A stretch of DNA of 64,000 nt from Paraescarpia echinospica (GCA_020002185.1 CM034534.1:61792990-61856989), one strand, 5' to 3'; counted from the stretch's first letter, positions 32,320 to 45,120 are shown. Notes: generated by a model from the letters alone, not told the origin. Made by a program: numbers and translations.

Positions 32320-34183
32320 GAAGAATTCTGGAAGAAAATCGGTTGCCCCCGGCTCTGCAGATCAAGAGTCAGACTCTGCGCCTACGGCCAGCGTCAGATC
32401 AGCGTGAGAGGTGAATGTACTGTTGACGTTTAGTACGGGTCGACATTCCTGCAACTACCGCTAATCATCGTCGACAGCGGTGTCTCGTTGTTTGGGCTGA
32501 ATTGGATACAGGCATTCCAAGTCGACGTCAACTCGCTGCTCTACCCGACAGTGAGCACTACGGCACTATCATCAACTGACGTGCACGCTGTAGAAGCAGA
32601 CGACCTTGAAGTCAAGAAAGTCATTGCTGATCACCCGGACATCTTCAGTCCTGGCTTGGGTCGGTGCAACAAAACAAAAGGACATCTGCAACTGAGAGAA
32701 TGCGTGCAGCCGAGGTTCTTGAATGCCAGACCCGTTCCTTTCGTACGCCTCGACGCAGTTGAGAAAGAACTGAAACGTCTGCAAGAACTAAACATCATCA
32801 CAAAGGTTGATTACTCGGACTGGGCTACCCCCATCGTTGTAATGCAAAAGCCAAATGGCAACGTGAGAATTTGCGGAGACTACAGAGCAACAGTCAATCC
32901 GTGTCTACATGTACAGCAACACCCAATTCCTACAATTGAGGAACTGTTCGCAAAGTTGCAAGGGGGTACTCACTTCAGCAAGCTGGATATGCGAGATGCA
33001 TATTTTCAGGTCGAGCTGCATGACGAGTCAAAGAAATTGCTCGTCATCAACACACACAAGGGATTGTACCAGTACAACAGACTCTGCTTCCGTCCGTCTC
33101 CTGCGCCAGCCATTTTTCAAAAAATTGGTTGACAATGTGGTTGCAGGAATCCCAGGACTTGCTGCATACTTGGACGACATCATCGTCACAGGACGGACGA
33201 CCGAAGAACATCTGTCAAACTTGAGACGTGTCCTCTCTGCACTGGATGACTACGGACTCAAGTTGCAACTCAGCAAGTGTGCGTTCTTCAAAAAAGAGGT
33301 CTCCTACCTGGGCCACATCATCTCAAAAGATGGCTTGCGAGCATCTGATGAGAGAGTTGAGGCGATCGTCCAGTACCCACCTCCAGAAGACGTCAAACAA
33401 CTTGAGAGTTTCATGGGAAAAATTAACTACTATGGCAAGTTCATTCCAGCGTTTGCGTCTGTCTGCTCTCCACTAAACAAGCTGCGGTGCAAGGACACTC
33501 ATTGGCACTGGTCGGCTGAGTGCGCTACCGCGTTCGAGCAGCTGAAACAAATGCTCGCAGAGAAGACACGGCTCGTGCATTTCGATCCAGTCAAACTGAT
33601 CGTACTAGCCACTGATGCGTCACCGTACGGCATCGGAGCCGTAATCTCGCACACACTGCCTGATGGTAGTGAAGAGCCTATCGCGTTCGCCTCCAAGACG
33701 CACAGAAAGGCAGAGAGAGGATACGCGCAAGTGGAAAAAGAAGCGTTGTCGATTATATACGGCGTCCGGAAATTCTACCAGTATCTCAGTGGTCGTCACT
33801 TCACCATTCTAACCGATCACAAGCCACTGCTGACGATCTTTGGACCAGATAAGTCGTTTCCAGTGATGTCACTACAGTGCCTGCAGCGCTGGGCATTGCT
33901 GTTGATGGGCCATGACTATGACATTCGCTATCGCTCTTCCGCAGAGCACTGCAATGCTGATGCTCTTTCTCGACTCCTTGTCGGTCCAGATCTCGCATGT
34001 GACCACGATGAGGCCGTCAGCCAAATCACCACGGAAGTAGATGAGATTATGCTACAGGCTGTAGAAGATTTCCCGATCTCGCCCAAAACCGTTGCTGACT
34101 ACACAAAGAAAGACGCTGTCTTGTCTGAGGTGCTAAGTTGTGTACGCGATAGCTGGGTTACATCTTCAAGACGAGGACAGTAG
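32320..34183 (+). pseudogene. gypsy-2 protease-RT-RNase H
   Basis: The same frame continues past a TAG at 32431-32433 to GLNWIQAF. RT follows with VRICGDYRATVN, FSKLDMRDAYFQ, and after a frameshift in an A-run near 33120, AAYLDDIIVTG with the catalytic Asp pair. RNase H reads VLATDASPYGIGAV and ILTDHKPLLTIF. A stop at 34181-34183 precedes the integrase. Confidence 0.92.
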
Positions 34184-35439
34184 GACAATTTGCAACCATT
34201 CATAAATGCGCAAACAGAGATCTGCGAGGTGCAAGACGTACTACTTCGAGACTGTCGCGTTGTTTTACCGCAGAAACTGCAAGCGAAAATGATCGACTTG
34301 CTACACAAATCACACCGTGGCATGATTAGAATGAAAGCAATGGCCAGACTCTACGTCTGGTGGCCGAGAATAGAGAGTGCCATCGAAGAATGCTGCAAAT
34401 CGTGCAACACTTGTGCCGTCAATGCACCGGCGCCACCAGCAAATCTCTCGCCCTGGCCTATACCCGATAACCCTTGGGATAGAGTATATGTCGATTTCGC
34501 AGGGCCATTTTTGGGAAGCATGTGGCTGCTGGCAATGGACGCATATTCCAAGTGGCCCAGCGTCATTCGACTTGCGAATTACCCAACGACCGAGTCAACC
34601 ATCACGGCTCTTGATGCGCTGTTACCAGCTGGGGCCTACCAAAGACCCTCGTATCGGACAACGGTCCTCAGTTTGCGTCAAAAGAATTCGCAGACTGGTG
34701 CCGATCGAATGGCATCCTACACATGACCTCCGCGCCATTCCATCCGCCTTCAACTGGAGAGGCGGAGCGCCTTGTTGGCGTGTTTAAGAGAGCGATGCAG
34801 CGTTCTGTGGGGGAGGAAGGTCTGGGAAAAGACCAAGCCGCTAGAGACTTTCTGAGAGAGTATCGCAGCACTCCTCACTGTACTACCGGAAGAACTCATG
34901 GAGAGTTGATGCTGGGTCGCCAGTTTCGAACGCCGCTATCTCTGCTCCAGCCGTCTGTACCTCACGCCGAGAAGAAGCAGCCGGTGAAACCACTACACTC
35001 GACCACGTACGCGATCGGAGACCACGTCTTCATTCGCAACTCCGGCGTGAATTGCAAGATCAAGTGGATTCCCGGTCGAATAACGTCTTCTCTGGGCACT
35101 CGCATGTTCACCGTCCAGTGTGCTGACGGGGTTCATCGTCGTCACGTCGATCAGATGCGTCACAGGGTTAAAGTCTTGCCCACGCGGGCGCAACCACCAG
35201 TCGACCAGATCCATTTTCCACTAACTACGCGAGCTGCTACTCCACCACGGTTACTGAGACGCGAGACGCCGAAAAGAGAAGTCCGACTAGAACAATCGTC
35301 TACAGCCGAAGGCGGTCGTCATCTCGCTTCTCCACTGAAACTCGTTTCTCCGCCGCGACTTGCTGCTCCCGATGTCGCGTCGCCAGTGCTTCGTCGTAGC
35401 ACACGTGATCGCCATCCGCCGAGCATGTACATCCCCTAA
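34184..35439 (+). pseudogene. gypsy-2 integrase
   Basis: The finger region (LLHKSHRGMIRMKAMARLYV with CKSCNTC) is followed by YVDFAGPF (first Asp), a frameshift near 34640, LVSDNGPQFA (second Asp) and TGEAERLV (Glu), completing the D,D-E set. The C-terminal domain runs to 35439 with HVDQMRHR and a basic tail ending STRDRHPPSMYIP. The tail lies 21 nt before the 3' LTR. Confidence 0.92.
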
Positions 35440-35460
35440 CTCGAAACTGTGGGGAAGGAT

Positions 35461-35601
35461 TGTCGTGGTTTCGTTTCTGTTATAAAATTATTGCAGACAT
35501 CCTGTCGTGTGACACTGCAGCAAGAGCAGGATGACGTGGCTATAATTATCAGTGATATTTTGTGTTTCATTTGTCAGTAATAAATAACCAATTACGCGAC
35601 A
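35461..35601 (+). repeat. 3' LTR of gypsy-2
   Basis: 141 bp, two differences from the 5' LTR, preceded by the polypurine tract GTGGGGAAGGAT (35449-35460). Confidence 0.95.
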
Positions 35602-36016
35602 TCTACTACATCCACGAACTCGCAACCCTCGTCTTCGGCAGCTTCATGACCATCTTCAGCTTGCAGTTCCACCAGCATCAAAATCAATCGGCAAGCGAGC
35701 GTTTGGCATAACTGGTCCGGCCAAATGGAATGAACTGCCACTGACTCTACGAGATGCTCCGTCGGTGTTTTTATTTAAACGTCACCTGAAGACATATTTA
35801 TTTAAACAAACTTATGGTGGACAATAGCAAGATTTATTTACAGGACGTTTTAGTGACTCTTGTTAATTTATTAATCTATTTTTTATTTTATAAATTAATT
35901 AATTTATAACTAATTTATATATTATTTTTTTGTTTTTATAACGTTTCTATATTGAGAGCGCATTGATTAACTATTAGTTAGAGATCGCGCGGTAAAAGAA
36001 CCTTTATTATTATTAT

Positions 36017-36778
36017 ATCCAGCCCGTGTAAGTTCCCCGTCGTGACCAATTCCCTTGACAAGAAGCTGGTTGGTTTTGGAAATGTTGCAAGCTCGATGAC
36101 TTCACATGACCACAAATGGCTCATTAGTGCATGGAAGCTGAGCAGGTTATCATTCGCTGATTGTGCAAGTCTTTCAGATTGTTTCTGGAAGTTCCAAGGG
36201 TGTACGAAGTCCAGCCATACCAAGACTCGGTAGCTATGCCTTTGGTGTTCAGTTCATGTCACCTCCAAATGTGGCTATAGACAACGGGACAGGGTATAGC
36301 TAAAGCGTCATGGTGTTTACTATTCCAACTATTCGTCCAGTAGTGATACCGTTGATCTATTGCTTTAACAGCTTACTGTCAACTTAGTAGTGTTTTGTAC
36401 ATTGTGTAGTTGCAAAGGTTTCTGAACTTTGCTTCCTCGTTGAGTTATGAAACCATGTAGTTTCTTCAACCAGTCGCTGCTTCACAGTGATGATAACCTG
36501 CTATGTTTCTTGGTATTTAGCTGTTAGATGAGTTGACTATTAGCCACGTCAATTGAAGCAGAGTATTTCGTTGCCATAAATACTAAAGGCATGTCCTTAC
36601 TATATGGATCAATCCGGTTTCTGCTGTAGGCTCCTGTTTGGAGACAGCGACGATGTCGCCGACATACATACGCTTGATAGGAAAGCAACTCCATCGAAAG
36701 ATTCTATGTAGCTGCCAATCGTCTCAGCCCTGATGATGTCCAGCATAATCTCAACAGTTTAAATAGATAATAGTAATA
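36017..36778 (-). pseudogene. Right internal remnant of foldback element, coding-like
   Basis: Minus-strand reading near 36700 gives IMLDIIRAETIGSYIESFD and VGDIVAVSKQEPTAETG in neighbouring frames. A 35978-36223 frame includes WNFQKQSERLAQSANDN. It resembles a once-coding region but I cannot name the family. The left end abuts the L2 ATT tail. Confidence 0.4.
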
Positions 36779-38123
36779 AATAGTATGCCTATTACATCAA
36801 CAGGAATACATCCAAACAGGATTACAAAGAATAATTGGGTGTGTAAACAACTTTGGTATATTTTTATGAGGAAATTCAAAGATCAACACCTGATAAAACA
36901 GGCAATACATGTACAAATTATAACATATTTGGTTTTATGCAAGAATATGTCAATTAATTAATAAAAATATTTTGACTTGAGTTTGTGACATTCAAATAAC
37001 CTTCAAAATTGAGGTTAGCATCCACATACACCTATTTTCTTATCAATTTCGTGATGGACTTATCAGGAATTCCTGTCATTAACAAAAGAATGCAGTTAAA
37101 AGTATAACATCACTTGTTGACTAACCTACTATCTGCGGAAAGGCATAATTTCGCAAAATCATCTTTTGACGGTGACCTTGTTAAAACTGCACTCCACAGT
37201 TAGAGCACCACTTCACAACTCCATGCCATACCTCATTTTGACGGGGATACAATACGCTTTCAAACAGTATGTACATACCATGGCCTAGTGTATGTAGATA
37301 AAGTAGCTATGCACCTATTGTAACTGTAGTACTTTTGTGGAGTTACGTAGCTTTGAACATTCGTCGTTTGATGGTGACCTTATTTAACTTTCACTCCACA
37401 CTTACTGCACCACTTGATTGCTCCCCGCCGTATTCCATATCTACGGGGAGACAGTTGGCTTTCCAAAGTTATACGACATTGACATGAATATATAAGTAAA
37501 GTAAATATATCCAACCATTTATATTGTATTACGTTTGCAGGATGACGCAATTTCGAACATTGATTACTTGACGGTGACTGTTTGATCGTCACTGCACACA
37601 TACTCCATCAACTGACAGCTCCACGTCGTATCTAGTTTTGACGGGGAGATATGGTTCTTTCACACAATATATGACTCGTACATATAAATGGAGTAGTTGC
37701 AGGGTTATTGTAACCTTATGACTTTAGCGGTATTGCCAAAAAATGGAATGTTCATCATTTCGCGGTGACCTTGTTTGACCTTAGCTCTACTGGTACCTTA
37801 TGAGGTAACACCACCATATCGTACTTTGTATTGACGGGAATACAATAAGCTTTCCAAAAATGTACGACTTGGCCATCTCTTATTTAAATAAAGTATATAT
37901 TAAACCACTGTAATGTTCAGACGATTACGGATTCGCACAATTTCGAAAATTCATCATTTGACGGTGACCCTGTTTGACCTTGGATTCACGCTCACTGCAC
38001 CATTTGACAACTCAACGACAGGGCTCTTTGGGACGGGGACGTATAGGGCTTCCCAATGATATATTATTTGGGTGTGGGTGGCATTTAATCGGTCCGATAG
38101 TTGGTTCTACACCTCGCCTATAA
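36779..38123 (-). repeat. Right inverted arm with about 200-bp sub-repeats
   Basis: The reverse complement of the left arm, with about 80-90 percent identity by eye. It keeps an additional outer sub-repeat (GGGTCACCGTCAAATGATG, about 37950-37972) that is partly deleted on the left. Confidence 0.85.
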
Positions 38124-38699
38124 CAAATAAAATAGAAACATTTTTTTTTTTAAAGGAAATAAGCGGTTTTCTAATCGTTATTTGGAACACACAAACAACA
38201 TAACTAACTGACTATTTCATTACGATACATCTGCAATCATTGTCATTTATTGGAATACATGCCACCTGGAGACAACCTAAGTATATCAATGGATTATTAA
38301 ATGTCATCTAAGCATGACTAACAGTGATGTACAGAACATAACGTAGACAACGGTAATGCATTACTCGAAGGTAAACAACTTACATTAATAGCAAATTTGT
38401 TTTCAAGTTCATGCACAACGAGTTACACGTAAGTCATATTACAATATACTTCAATGTTAACAGCGTCATAATTGGCAGGATCGAATGATTAAGCTAAGAT
38501 CATATTCCTGTATAATGTGGGGTGTGATATGTTTCCATCGTTAAGATCATGAGGCAAGGCCTCCGCGTGAATTCAGCATACTGTATCACCATATCCAAAA
38601 TAAACGTCTTTAAAAGAAAATACATGTTCTCATGCAACAAGTCGGTGATAGTTCTACTTCGTGTAATGTGTTTACTTCAAGTATGTATGCAGATTGCAA
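38124..38699. other. Non-coding flank
   Basis: T-rich and AT-rich sequence immediately outside the inverted arm. Nothing recognised. Confidence 0.4.
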
Positions 38700-39710
38700 T
38701 GACATGCATGTAGTAAGTTCGATACAATATCGTATCCCTTGTATTCGACATCTTCAGTTGAAGGTCTGCGTTGCACAACAAAACCTCTAGTCCCTTGCTT
38801 TATCTCATCCATGTTGTGCTAATGGTTGCCTATGTTTCAAAGTTTCATTAACTGTATATTTTCTGAAGCAGGATCATTAGCGTTTATATAATTTTCAACT
38901 TCCTCTTCGCCTTTGTGCACTGTTCCCAGATGTCGTCCAAGCTTTAGCTGAGGCTTCTGACAAAAACAGCAGTAGCTTTTCTTGTCGTATTTTCTGCATG
39001 CTTCATGGTGAGTGATAGTCACTTTGACGTTGTGCGTCTCACCACTTCCTTTCTTTGATGCGTCAGAGGTGACTCCTGTGTATGTATGTGGAGTTATGGG
39101 TAGACGTGATGCGACATCCGGTACTCCAGGAACTACGGGTGAGGCATGCATATATGATGCAGTGACACATTTGCTCAGAACTGGGTACGTCAAAGGAATT
39201 GCATTTCATATGTGTGACTCATCTGTAATACAGTCATTTGTTACCGAACTTCAGTTGCTATCAGATACACTGTAATCGGAATCGTTAGGGTCATCAGCAA
39301 TTATAGCTGATATTCTCATCTGAATTATCATTTGATGATCAAATTTAGATAGAGCTGGGCACATCAGAGGCATTTCATTAGACATTTCTGATACATCTGA
39401 TACCGAGCCATCCACTATCGAACTACCACTGGAACATAGAGGCGCATGCCTTATATGGGAGTCTGCTTCAGTGATTGACATGTCACGAACTGGATATGTT
39501 TGCTTGGATGACGTGTCTGTTGCGTCTGCTAACCGGTGACGTTAGCCCATTTGACGCGCTTGAGCTTATTGTTTCGGCAGATTGTTTCGGCAGTTGTCGG
39601 GTCTCTATGTGGTGACGTTTATGCTGCTTTGGGGGTTGATGTGTCCCCATACAGTCACATGTTCCTGGATGCTGCGTCGTGCAAACAAAACCATTACGAA
39701 TTGTATTCAA
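38700..39710 (-). pseudogene. Decayed single-zinc-finger protein gene
   Basis: The minus-strand frame 39193-38837 ends with KKSYCCFCQKPQLKLGRHLG and TVHKGEEEV, a C2H2-type finger (C-x2-C-x9-H-x4-H). The same frame extends upstream to 39481 through two stops (SDSN*, SHI*NAIPL), with a Ser/Asp-rich region and a duplicated motif (NEMPLMCPALSK and NAIPLTYPVLSK). Downstream, in another frame (about 38820-38720), are GNH*HNM and GTRGFVVQRRPSTEDV. From memory, a finger followed by GN-x-HN and a VVxRRP block occurs in uncharacterised cnidarian and fish proteins. Multiple stops and shifts point to a pseudogene, though intron structure cannot be excluded. Confidence 0.5.
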
Positions 39711-42700
39711 TTTGGTGAATTCAATTATGTAGACGTTGTAACATTTCCAAAACTTTTTAAATTATGCTTATTAGTAGTTAGTTCATTGCGAAAACGTAAC
39801 TAGACAGGAGAGACCGGGGCAGAGTGCATCTCTCCTAGTTTAATGGCAGCACGGTTCATTTATATAGTGGAAATGATAGATGAACTTATTGTCTGTAAAT
39901 TATGTTTCTTCATATCTTGCTAAATGCCATCATTAACTTCTGAATGGGGGTTGACAATTAAAAGAATCTGATTCATTGTGATCCTGTACCGGGGCAGAGT
40001 GGATCACTACCTCTGGCACACAGAATCAAACATTAGATTCTAACAGAATATTCACGAATATTGTATTTATATGACTGACATTAGCTAATTCGCTAAATGA
40101 GACATCAAATGTGCTTAAACATAATGCTCTGGGTTATAATCATCTCACTATTATGCTTACACTACAACAGTAGCCCGAGTCTAATGGATGTAGGCAAACT
40201 TCGAAAAAAAAACAAATAATGTATTTCAAGATTTTTAGGCAAACGTGTGAAAATTACAGCTAGATATAATGCTATAGGATTATATTCCGGATTATAAATA
40301 TTGAAAGATTATAAAGGTAACATAATTATCATGCTTCGCATATTGAGCCATTGTATATCCAGACTCACTGTATGCCGAATGCAAATGCATTTCTACAAAT
40401 GGCCGTCTACAGCGGAGAGAACACACGATCGTTCGTTAACTTACATCCCTCTAATTACTAACATATGCTTGGTTTCCTGTTCCGGGATGATTCATGCTAA
40501 ATCGCAAAAACAATATAGTCATGAAAGTTTACGTTTGAAGGTGAAAACATACTTTACCTTGCTATTCGCCATCAGCGAGATCTTTCTCGAACAGAAGCAT
40601 TAATTTAGATTGGGTATGCCTAGAGGTATAAGGTGATGAGAGCATCTTGGGATTTTCATATGTCAGTTTCTATAAATAGCTACTGATTCATTGTTCCCCT
40701 TGAGCCATTGTGCCCCGGTCTACCATATACCTAAAAATAAACCTACCAGTATGTTGATAGAAACTGGATTCAATTGGATGAACACCATAACATAAAACAT
40801 GTCAATGTGTTGTGACAACTTGAACTAATTATGTTAGTTCAATAATTGTTTTAACTATTCAAAATCGGTATGTACTTCCAGCGACTAGGTTGTGGATAGA
40901 TTTGCTATCTCAACAATTAAACATATATACAGTCAAATTCCACAGTTGCAGCTGCTATATTTCCTCATAAATGTGATGATCTGGTGATCAAGAGGTAATT
41001 TAATTGATCAAACCAAGGTTATGTGTTGAATTGATAATCTAATGGTCCAGCGGTAAATTTGATATTTTGAACGAATGAGATGTGGACCAAGTGGACGTCA
41101 GGCAGTAAATTCGGCACTATGGCCACTCAGGCAATCGTTTTTTTATTTGAATTAAACGCATAGTGGATATTTAACTCACCTCTATAAGATAATGTTTTTG
41201 TGAAGTAAACTGTTTCTTATCTAAATTTAGTAATGCTAATTTTATCACTCACCTTTCACCTGGTGACTAAACACTGCTCTACACGTCATACTTATTTGTG
41301 TGACGAAGAATGGACGTTAAATATAACTATCTGATTATGTAAATTACGTAAAGAAAATATTTCCACATAACTACACGCTTGAATATGTTTGATTACAATA
41401 GTGGACCTAATTACAAAATGTCAATATTACAATTACGTTGAAGTTTACTAGTGCATGTATATCAGAAGGATACTGCTATGTCAATATACGTAGGGACCTA
41501 AGATCGTAATAATACAATAAAAGGCATAATGGTAGATTTGTCAACCTGAGAGCACTTGTACGTGTAGCCAGGATACAGGAATGTGGATGTTTGTATAGTC
41601 AACAGAATCATCATCGGTACATGTTAAAATGCCTAATCTCGGTACACTTTGATATTTTAGATCTAGCTGGATAGTGGAATAGGCGACACATCTACTTTTA
41701 CGTACCAGTCCTTGGAGTATAAACGTTCGGCAAATGTTTTTTTCAAGACAAATAAAGCATATACATGTTTCTGATATATGTACACCAGGCATATATTCAT
41801 ATGCATACCATACAATTCATTTTATTGAACGAACATGAACGCAGCTATTCTTAATAATCACCTTAAGAAAGTTATCGAACAATTGTCTAGCAACTTGTTT
41901 ACACCCGATTACTTAAAATAACGACACCTGTGTAGAATTCAGACACACTTCGATTTCGTTATTATAACTATATTGTTGCATAAATGTGTACATCAGTACG
42001 TTAATTCAATCATTCCACAACATCCCATGCATATCAATGTTTTACAATATTGCATCTTACAGCACTTTTGAAGCCTGAAAACGTTTCGATCAGCATCAAC
42101 AAACGCTGTGGATCGCTCATTAACGCACGGCTGCAGCGGCGTAGGCGGGCATAAAACGGTGGGCTACTTCGGTTTCAAAATGCATTAAGACAACACTTTT
42201 GTACCATAACTAAGCTCGGGGTGGTGTGGAATTATTAACGTACAGAAGTATGAAATGTAGACAAAGTACAGTTACTTGCTATAATGCAAAATTGAAGTGA
42301 GTCTGTTTTCTACACAAGAGTCAAAATAACCAGTTAGTGAAAACGTGGAACGAACACGACATTGACAATCACCGGTCCGACGACAATATTTCTAATTACT
42401 TGATGCCATGTTGCTCGCAAGCGAAATGGTTAATGCTATACCCTTATCAACAACGACATGCTTAGAAATAGCATCATTGAGAATTATAACAAACTATGCA
42501 TCCCACCTTCTGGCATTCGGCGCCACGATCTTTGCGCCGCCATCGTGTGTCGTATGCTTCTCGCATCCACGTGACGTTTCCAGACATCACGCATGCGCAA
42601 GTTTTACGTGACTACGTACGACGTACGACAAACAGACGCTGACTTTCATAAAACCGTTAACACACAGACACACATCGTGATTTTTCTTAGTGGGGACAAT

Positions 42701-42843
42701 TCGTATGTTTTGCGTTAGCAGAACATATGAGATATATGCATGGCCTTGGAAAATGAGCCTTTTAGGACTGGGGACGTCCCCGGTTGCCGCTGGTTCTCGG
42801 TTGTTGAGTTAAAAACACAAAAATGTCCCCGGTTGTCGGTTAT
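39711..42843. other. 3.1 kb without supported genes
   Basis: AT-rich unique-looking sequence. Only short frames lacking domains were seen (the longest about 100 codons at 40301). A short duplicated phrase, CCGGGGCAGAGTG, occurs at about 39817 and 39990. Confidence 0.45.
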
Positions 42844-42881
42844 TACGGACACACACACACACACACACACACCCCACACAC

Positions 42882-42920
<39 letters not shown>

Positions 42921-42946
42921 AACACACACACACACACACACACATG
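42844..42946. repeat. (CA)n microsatellite
   Basis: About 100 bp of CACA with scattered interruptions. The open frames on both strands (Thr-His and Cys-Val repeats) are artefacts. Confidence 0.95.
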
Positions 42947-44567
42947 AATACGTTCTCGAAAGCCTGAACTACTCTAGTCAGTATTTTGACCTTTGGTTAT
43001 GGCGTCCATCTTTGATTCAAAATGGCGACTATGGACAATCACAGTTTATCTCATATCTGAACATAAAGACACATAGAACATTGATTCCAGTTTCAGCGCA
43101 CACATAGAAACAGTCTCCTAAGTCAGATATACTGTTATTGGTGTTTTGGTTATAGATAAAGGCGTTCATCGCGGATTTTAAAAAGGCCTCCAATTATTGT
43201 TTTTCTCATATTTGAAATTCTAAACCACATATCTTTATTTTTTTATTGTATTTTATGCAGAACTAATTAATTGATTGATCAACGGATGAGCCTAAAGACA
43301 ATTATCTGTTTTAAAATATATTGTTTTAGGACAGACAATGAAGTATTTTTGATTTGATTTGATAGAAAGTTGAAATTTTTTACTACAGCCACATATTAGG
43401 GGGTAGAGATTTTGATTTTATCATAATTGATGTGACCAGAGGTAGCCATCTTAAATTTTAAGATGGCGGTATATTTAATCAATAATTTCAGTTCTCATAT
43501 AAGTTGTGTTTATTACTTGATGGGCATTTGATTGTAGGTTAGTTGATTTCCAAGTTGAAATGAATGTATAACAATATAAAGTGTGATGTAGTGACTTTAG
43601 TATAAGTGTAAAAGTAAAACAAATTCTTAACTTTGGAAATGCACAATATTATAATAACACAGTATGTAGCGGATGGCGTCAAACAGCAATTGTTTGGACA
43701 GGGTAATGTTTTTGTAGAGCTGCTCCACTCAATAACCAAACGTCAAATTCTTGCATGTTGTCAATAACGTGAAACATTAACAGGAGAATGTCGGTATACA
43801 AAAAAACTAATATCGTGTTGTCTTGGTGGTCTGTGCATCACACATACGCAGGCATTGCAATGTATGGTCACTCTCGCAAATTAGTCACCTCTTGACATAC
43901 GCTTTGGTATGTCAATGGACCTTAAGTTGAATGCGCCAATATATCGGCCACTGCGTCTATGAATGTCTAATAATGCATCTGTTTCGAAGGAAATTTACAC
44001 AAAAAATTGCTGTTGTTTCGTGGCCGTTGATCAAAATAGCCGCTATACAAGGGGATACATTCAAGTTATTTACTTAGTAATTTTATTTGTCATTTATGAG
44101 ACTGACCAAGCTACCGATGGGAACCTTTGATAAAACTAGCACTTCAAGAAATACGCTCAGCATCTGTTATTTAAAACGTTGATAAAGCAGTGTTCATAGC
44201 ATATAGTAAAGTAAAACGTAATCGTCTATTGTTGCCATTATGAACCGTACAGGAAACGTTCATACGCGTAAAGGCATCCGGACATCGTAAGCCTAGCGGA
44301 TATACAGGAGACACTGAACTTTAGCGTATTATTTGGATGACGTCACATACGATTGTCTACGGTGTGACGTTTTAGTACTAGCCCGCATGTCCGTTGAAGC
44401 AGTTGCTAAACCACACGGTAAACTACTTGAAAAATAGGTTAAATTCAGTACTAATTGCAAACTACTTTTTGTCTACAGGGGTGTATGTGTCGAGGTGCAT
44501 TATGGTTCATTGTGGTTCTTAATGAAAACCGCCATTGGAGACACTCGTCATAACCGCATCATTTATA
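42947..44567. other. Non-coding region, possible promoter zone for the next exon
   Basis: No gene seen. The last 200 bases precede a candidate first exon. No clear TATA box is apparent. Confidence 0.35.
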
Positions 44568-44583
44568 ATGAGGATCGCAGACG
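44568..44583 (+). CDS. Candidate first coding exon of a secreted-protein gene
   Basis: ATG AGG ATC GCA GAC G followed by a strong donor, GTAAGTGG, at 44584. The split codon (phase 1) joins exactly to the AG acceptor at 44941, giving MRIADVVVTCLLVTSYNL, which looks like a signal peptide. Very short, so support rests on the splice pair and the frame. Confidence 0.45.
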
Positions 44584-44941
44584 GTAAGTGGTGATAACAT
44601 TAATCTTCAAATAAATATATGCAATAAAAACTATGTTGTTTGGAAGATTAAGGTGTAGTTGGGGGATATTCTAGTTTGACAACGTTTTGTATTAATTTCG
44701 TACAAATCTACGGTAAAGCACTTGTTTCAATAGCGTTTTCGCGCACATTATGACGGTTGTTAATAGCATATTATCACAACCATGTGTTACCTTGTTTACT
44801 CGTGCGGTGTAATTTTGACAAGTTAACTCAATTAGACTTGCCAATAAATACACACAATGCATATATAATACACTTTAATTTTTTCAGACGTGATGTTTGT
44901 GTAGACAAATCACTTGAGCGTGTAATTCTTGTTTCTAACAG

Positions 44942-45120
44942 TAGTGGTCACGTGCCTGCTCGTGACGTCATACAACCTGCCACTCATAGATGGCGAGAGG
45001 GTATTCCCGCCGCCTAGTAAAATCCCGTTCGAAGGCCTGCTCAAACCCTATGAGAGGCATCACGTTAAAATATGTTTTACAAGAACGCTGAAGAAAGTGA
45101 AAGACACTGCCTCGGCGTAT
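44942..45120 (+). CDS. Candidate second exon of the same gene, family unknown
   Basis: The acceptor GTTTCTAACAG at 44931-44941 and donor GTAAGTGA at 45121 bound 179 nt, which with the one base from exon 1 makes 60 codons without a stop. It encodes a hydrophobic start, then GERVFPPPSKIPFEGLLKPY, ERHHVKICFTRTL and KKVKDTASAY. The composition is protein-like and unlike repeats around it. I cannot name the protein. An ATG-independent open frame extends past the donor to 45150. Confidence 0.5.

Larger units (their letters stand above)
30960..35601 (+). mobile_element. Ty3/gypsy LTR retrotransposon, gypsy-2
   Basis: 4.64 kb with 141-bp LTRs (30960-31100 and 35461-35601) that start TG, end CA and differ at two positions. 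The TCTAC target duplication is at 30955-30959 and 35602-35606. The primer-binding site is at 31104-31120 and a GTGGGGAAGGAT polypurine tract lies before 35461. gag, protease, RT, RNase H and integrase follow in gypsy order. It inserted into the L2 C-terminal coding region. Only two LTR differences imply a young insertion, though the body has stops and frameshifts. Confidence 0.97.
28995..36016 (+). mobile_element. L2-clade non-LTR retrotransposon interrupted by gypsy-2
   Basis: The 5' part is 28995-30959 and the 3' part is 35602-36016. It carries a truncated endonuclease and reverse transcriptase. The C-terminal block after the gypsy (GPAKWNELPLTLRDAPSVFL across small shifts, then HLKTYLFKQT) is the signature tail of L2-type ORF2. 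The element ends in GCGCGGTAAAAGAACCTTTATTATTATTA, a short ATT microsatellite tail typical of L2. 5'-truncated and dead. Confidence 0.88.
26848..38123. mobile_element. 11.3-kb element with long inverted arms (foldback-like DNA transposon)
   Basis: The terminus TTATAGGCGAG at 26848 is repeated inverted at 38112-38123 (CTCGCCTATAA). The arms remain alignable for about 1.35 kb (26848-28215 against 36779-38123). Internal remnants lie at 28216-28985 and 36017-36778, and the middle is an L2 with a nested gypsy. No polymerase, integrase or other Polinton gene is present, and no transposase was recognised. Superfamily unknown; a clear target duplication was not found. Confidence 0.82.

Noticed and set aside
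26848..38123. Polinton/Maverick element because of size and long inverted ends
   Set aside because: No DNA polymerase, packaging ATPase, capsid or retroviral-like integrase belonging to the element; the only integrase is that of the nested gypsy-2.
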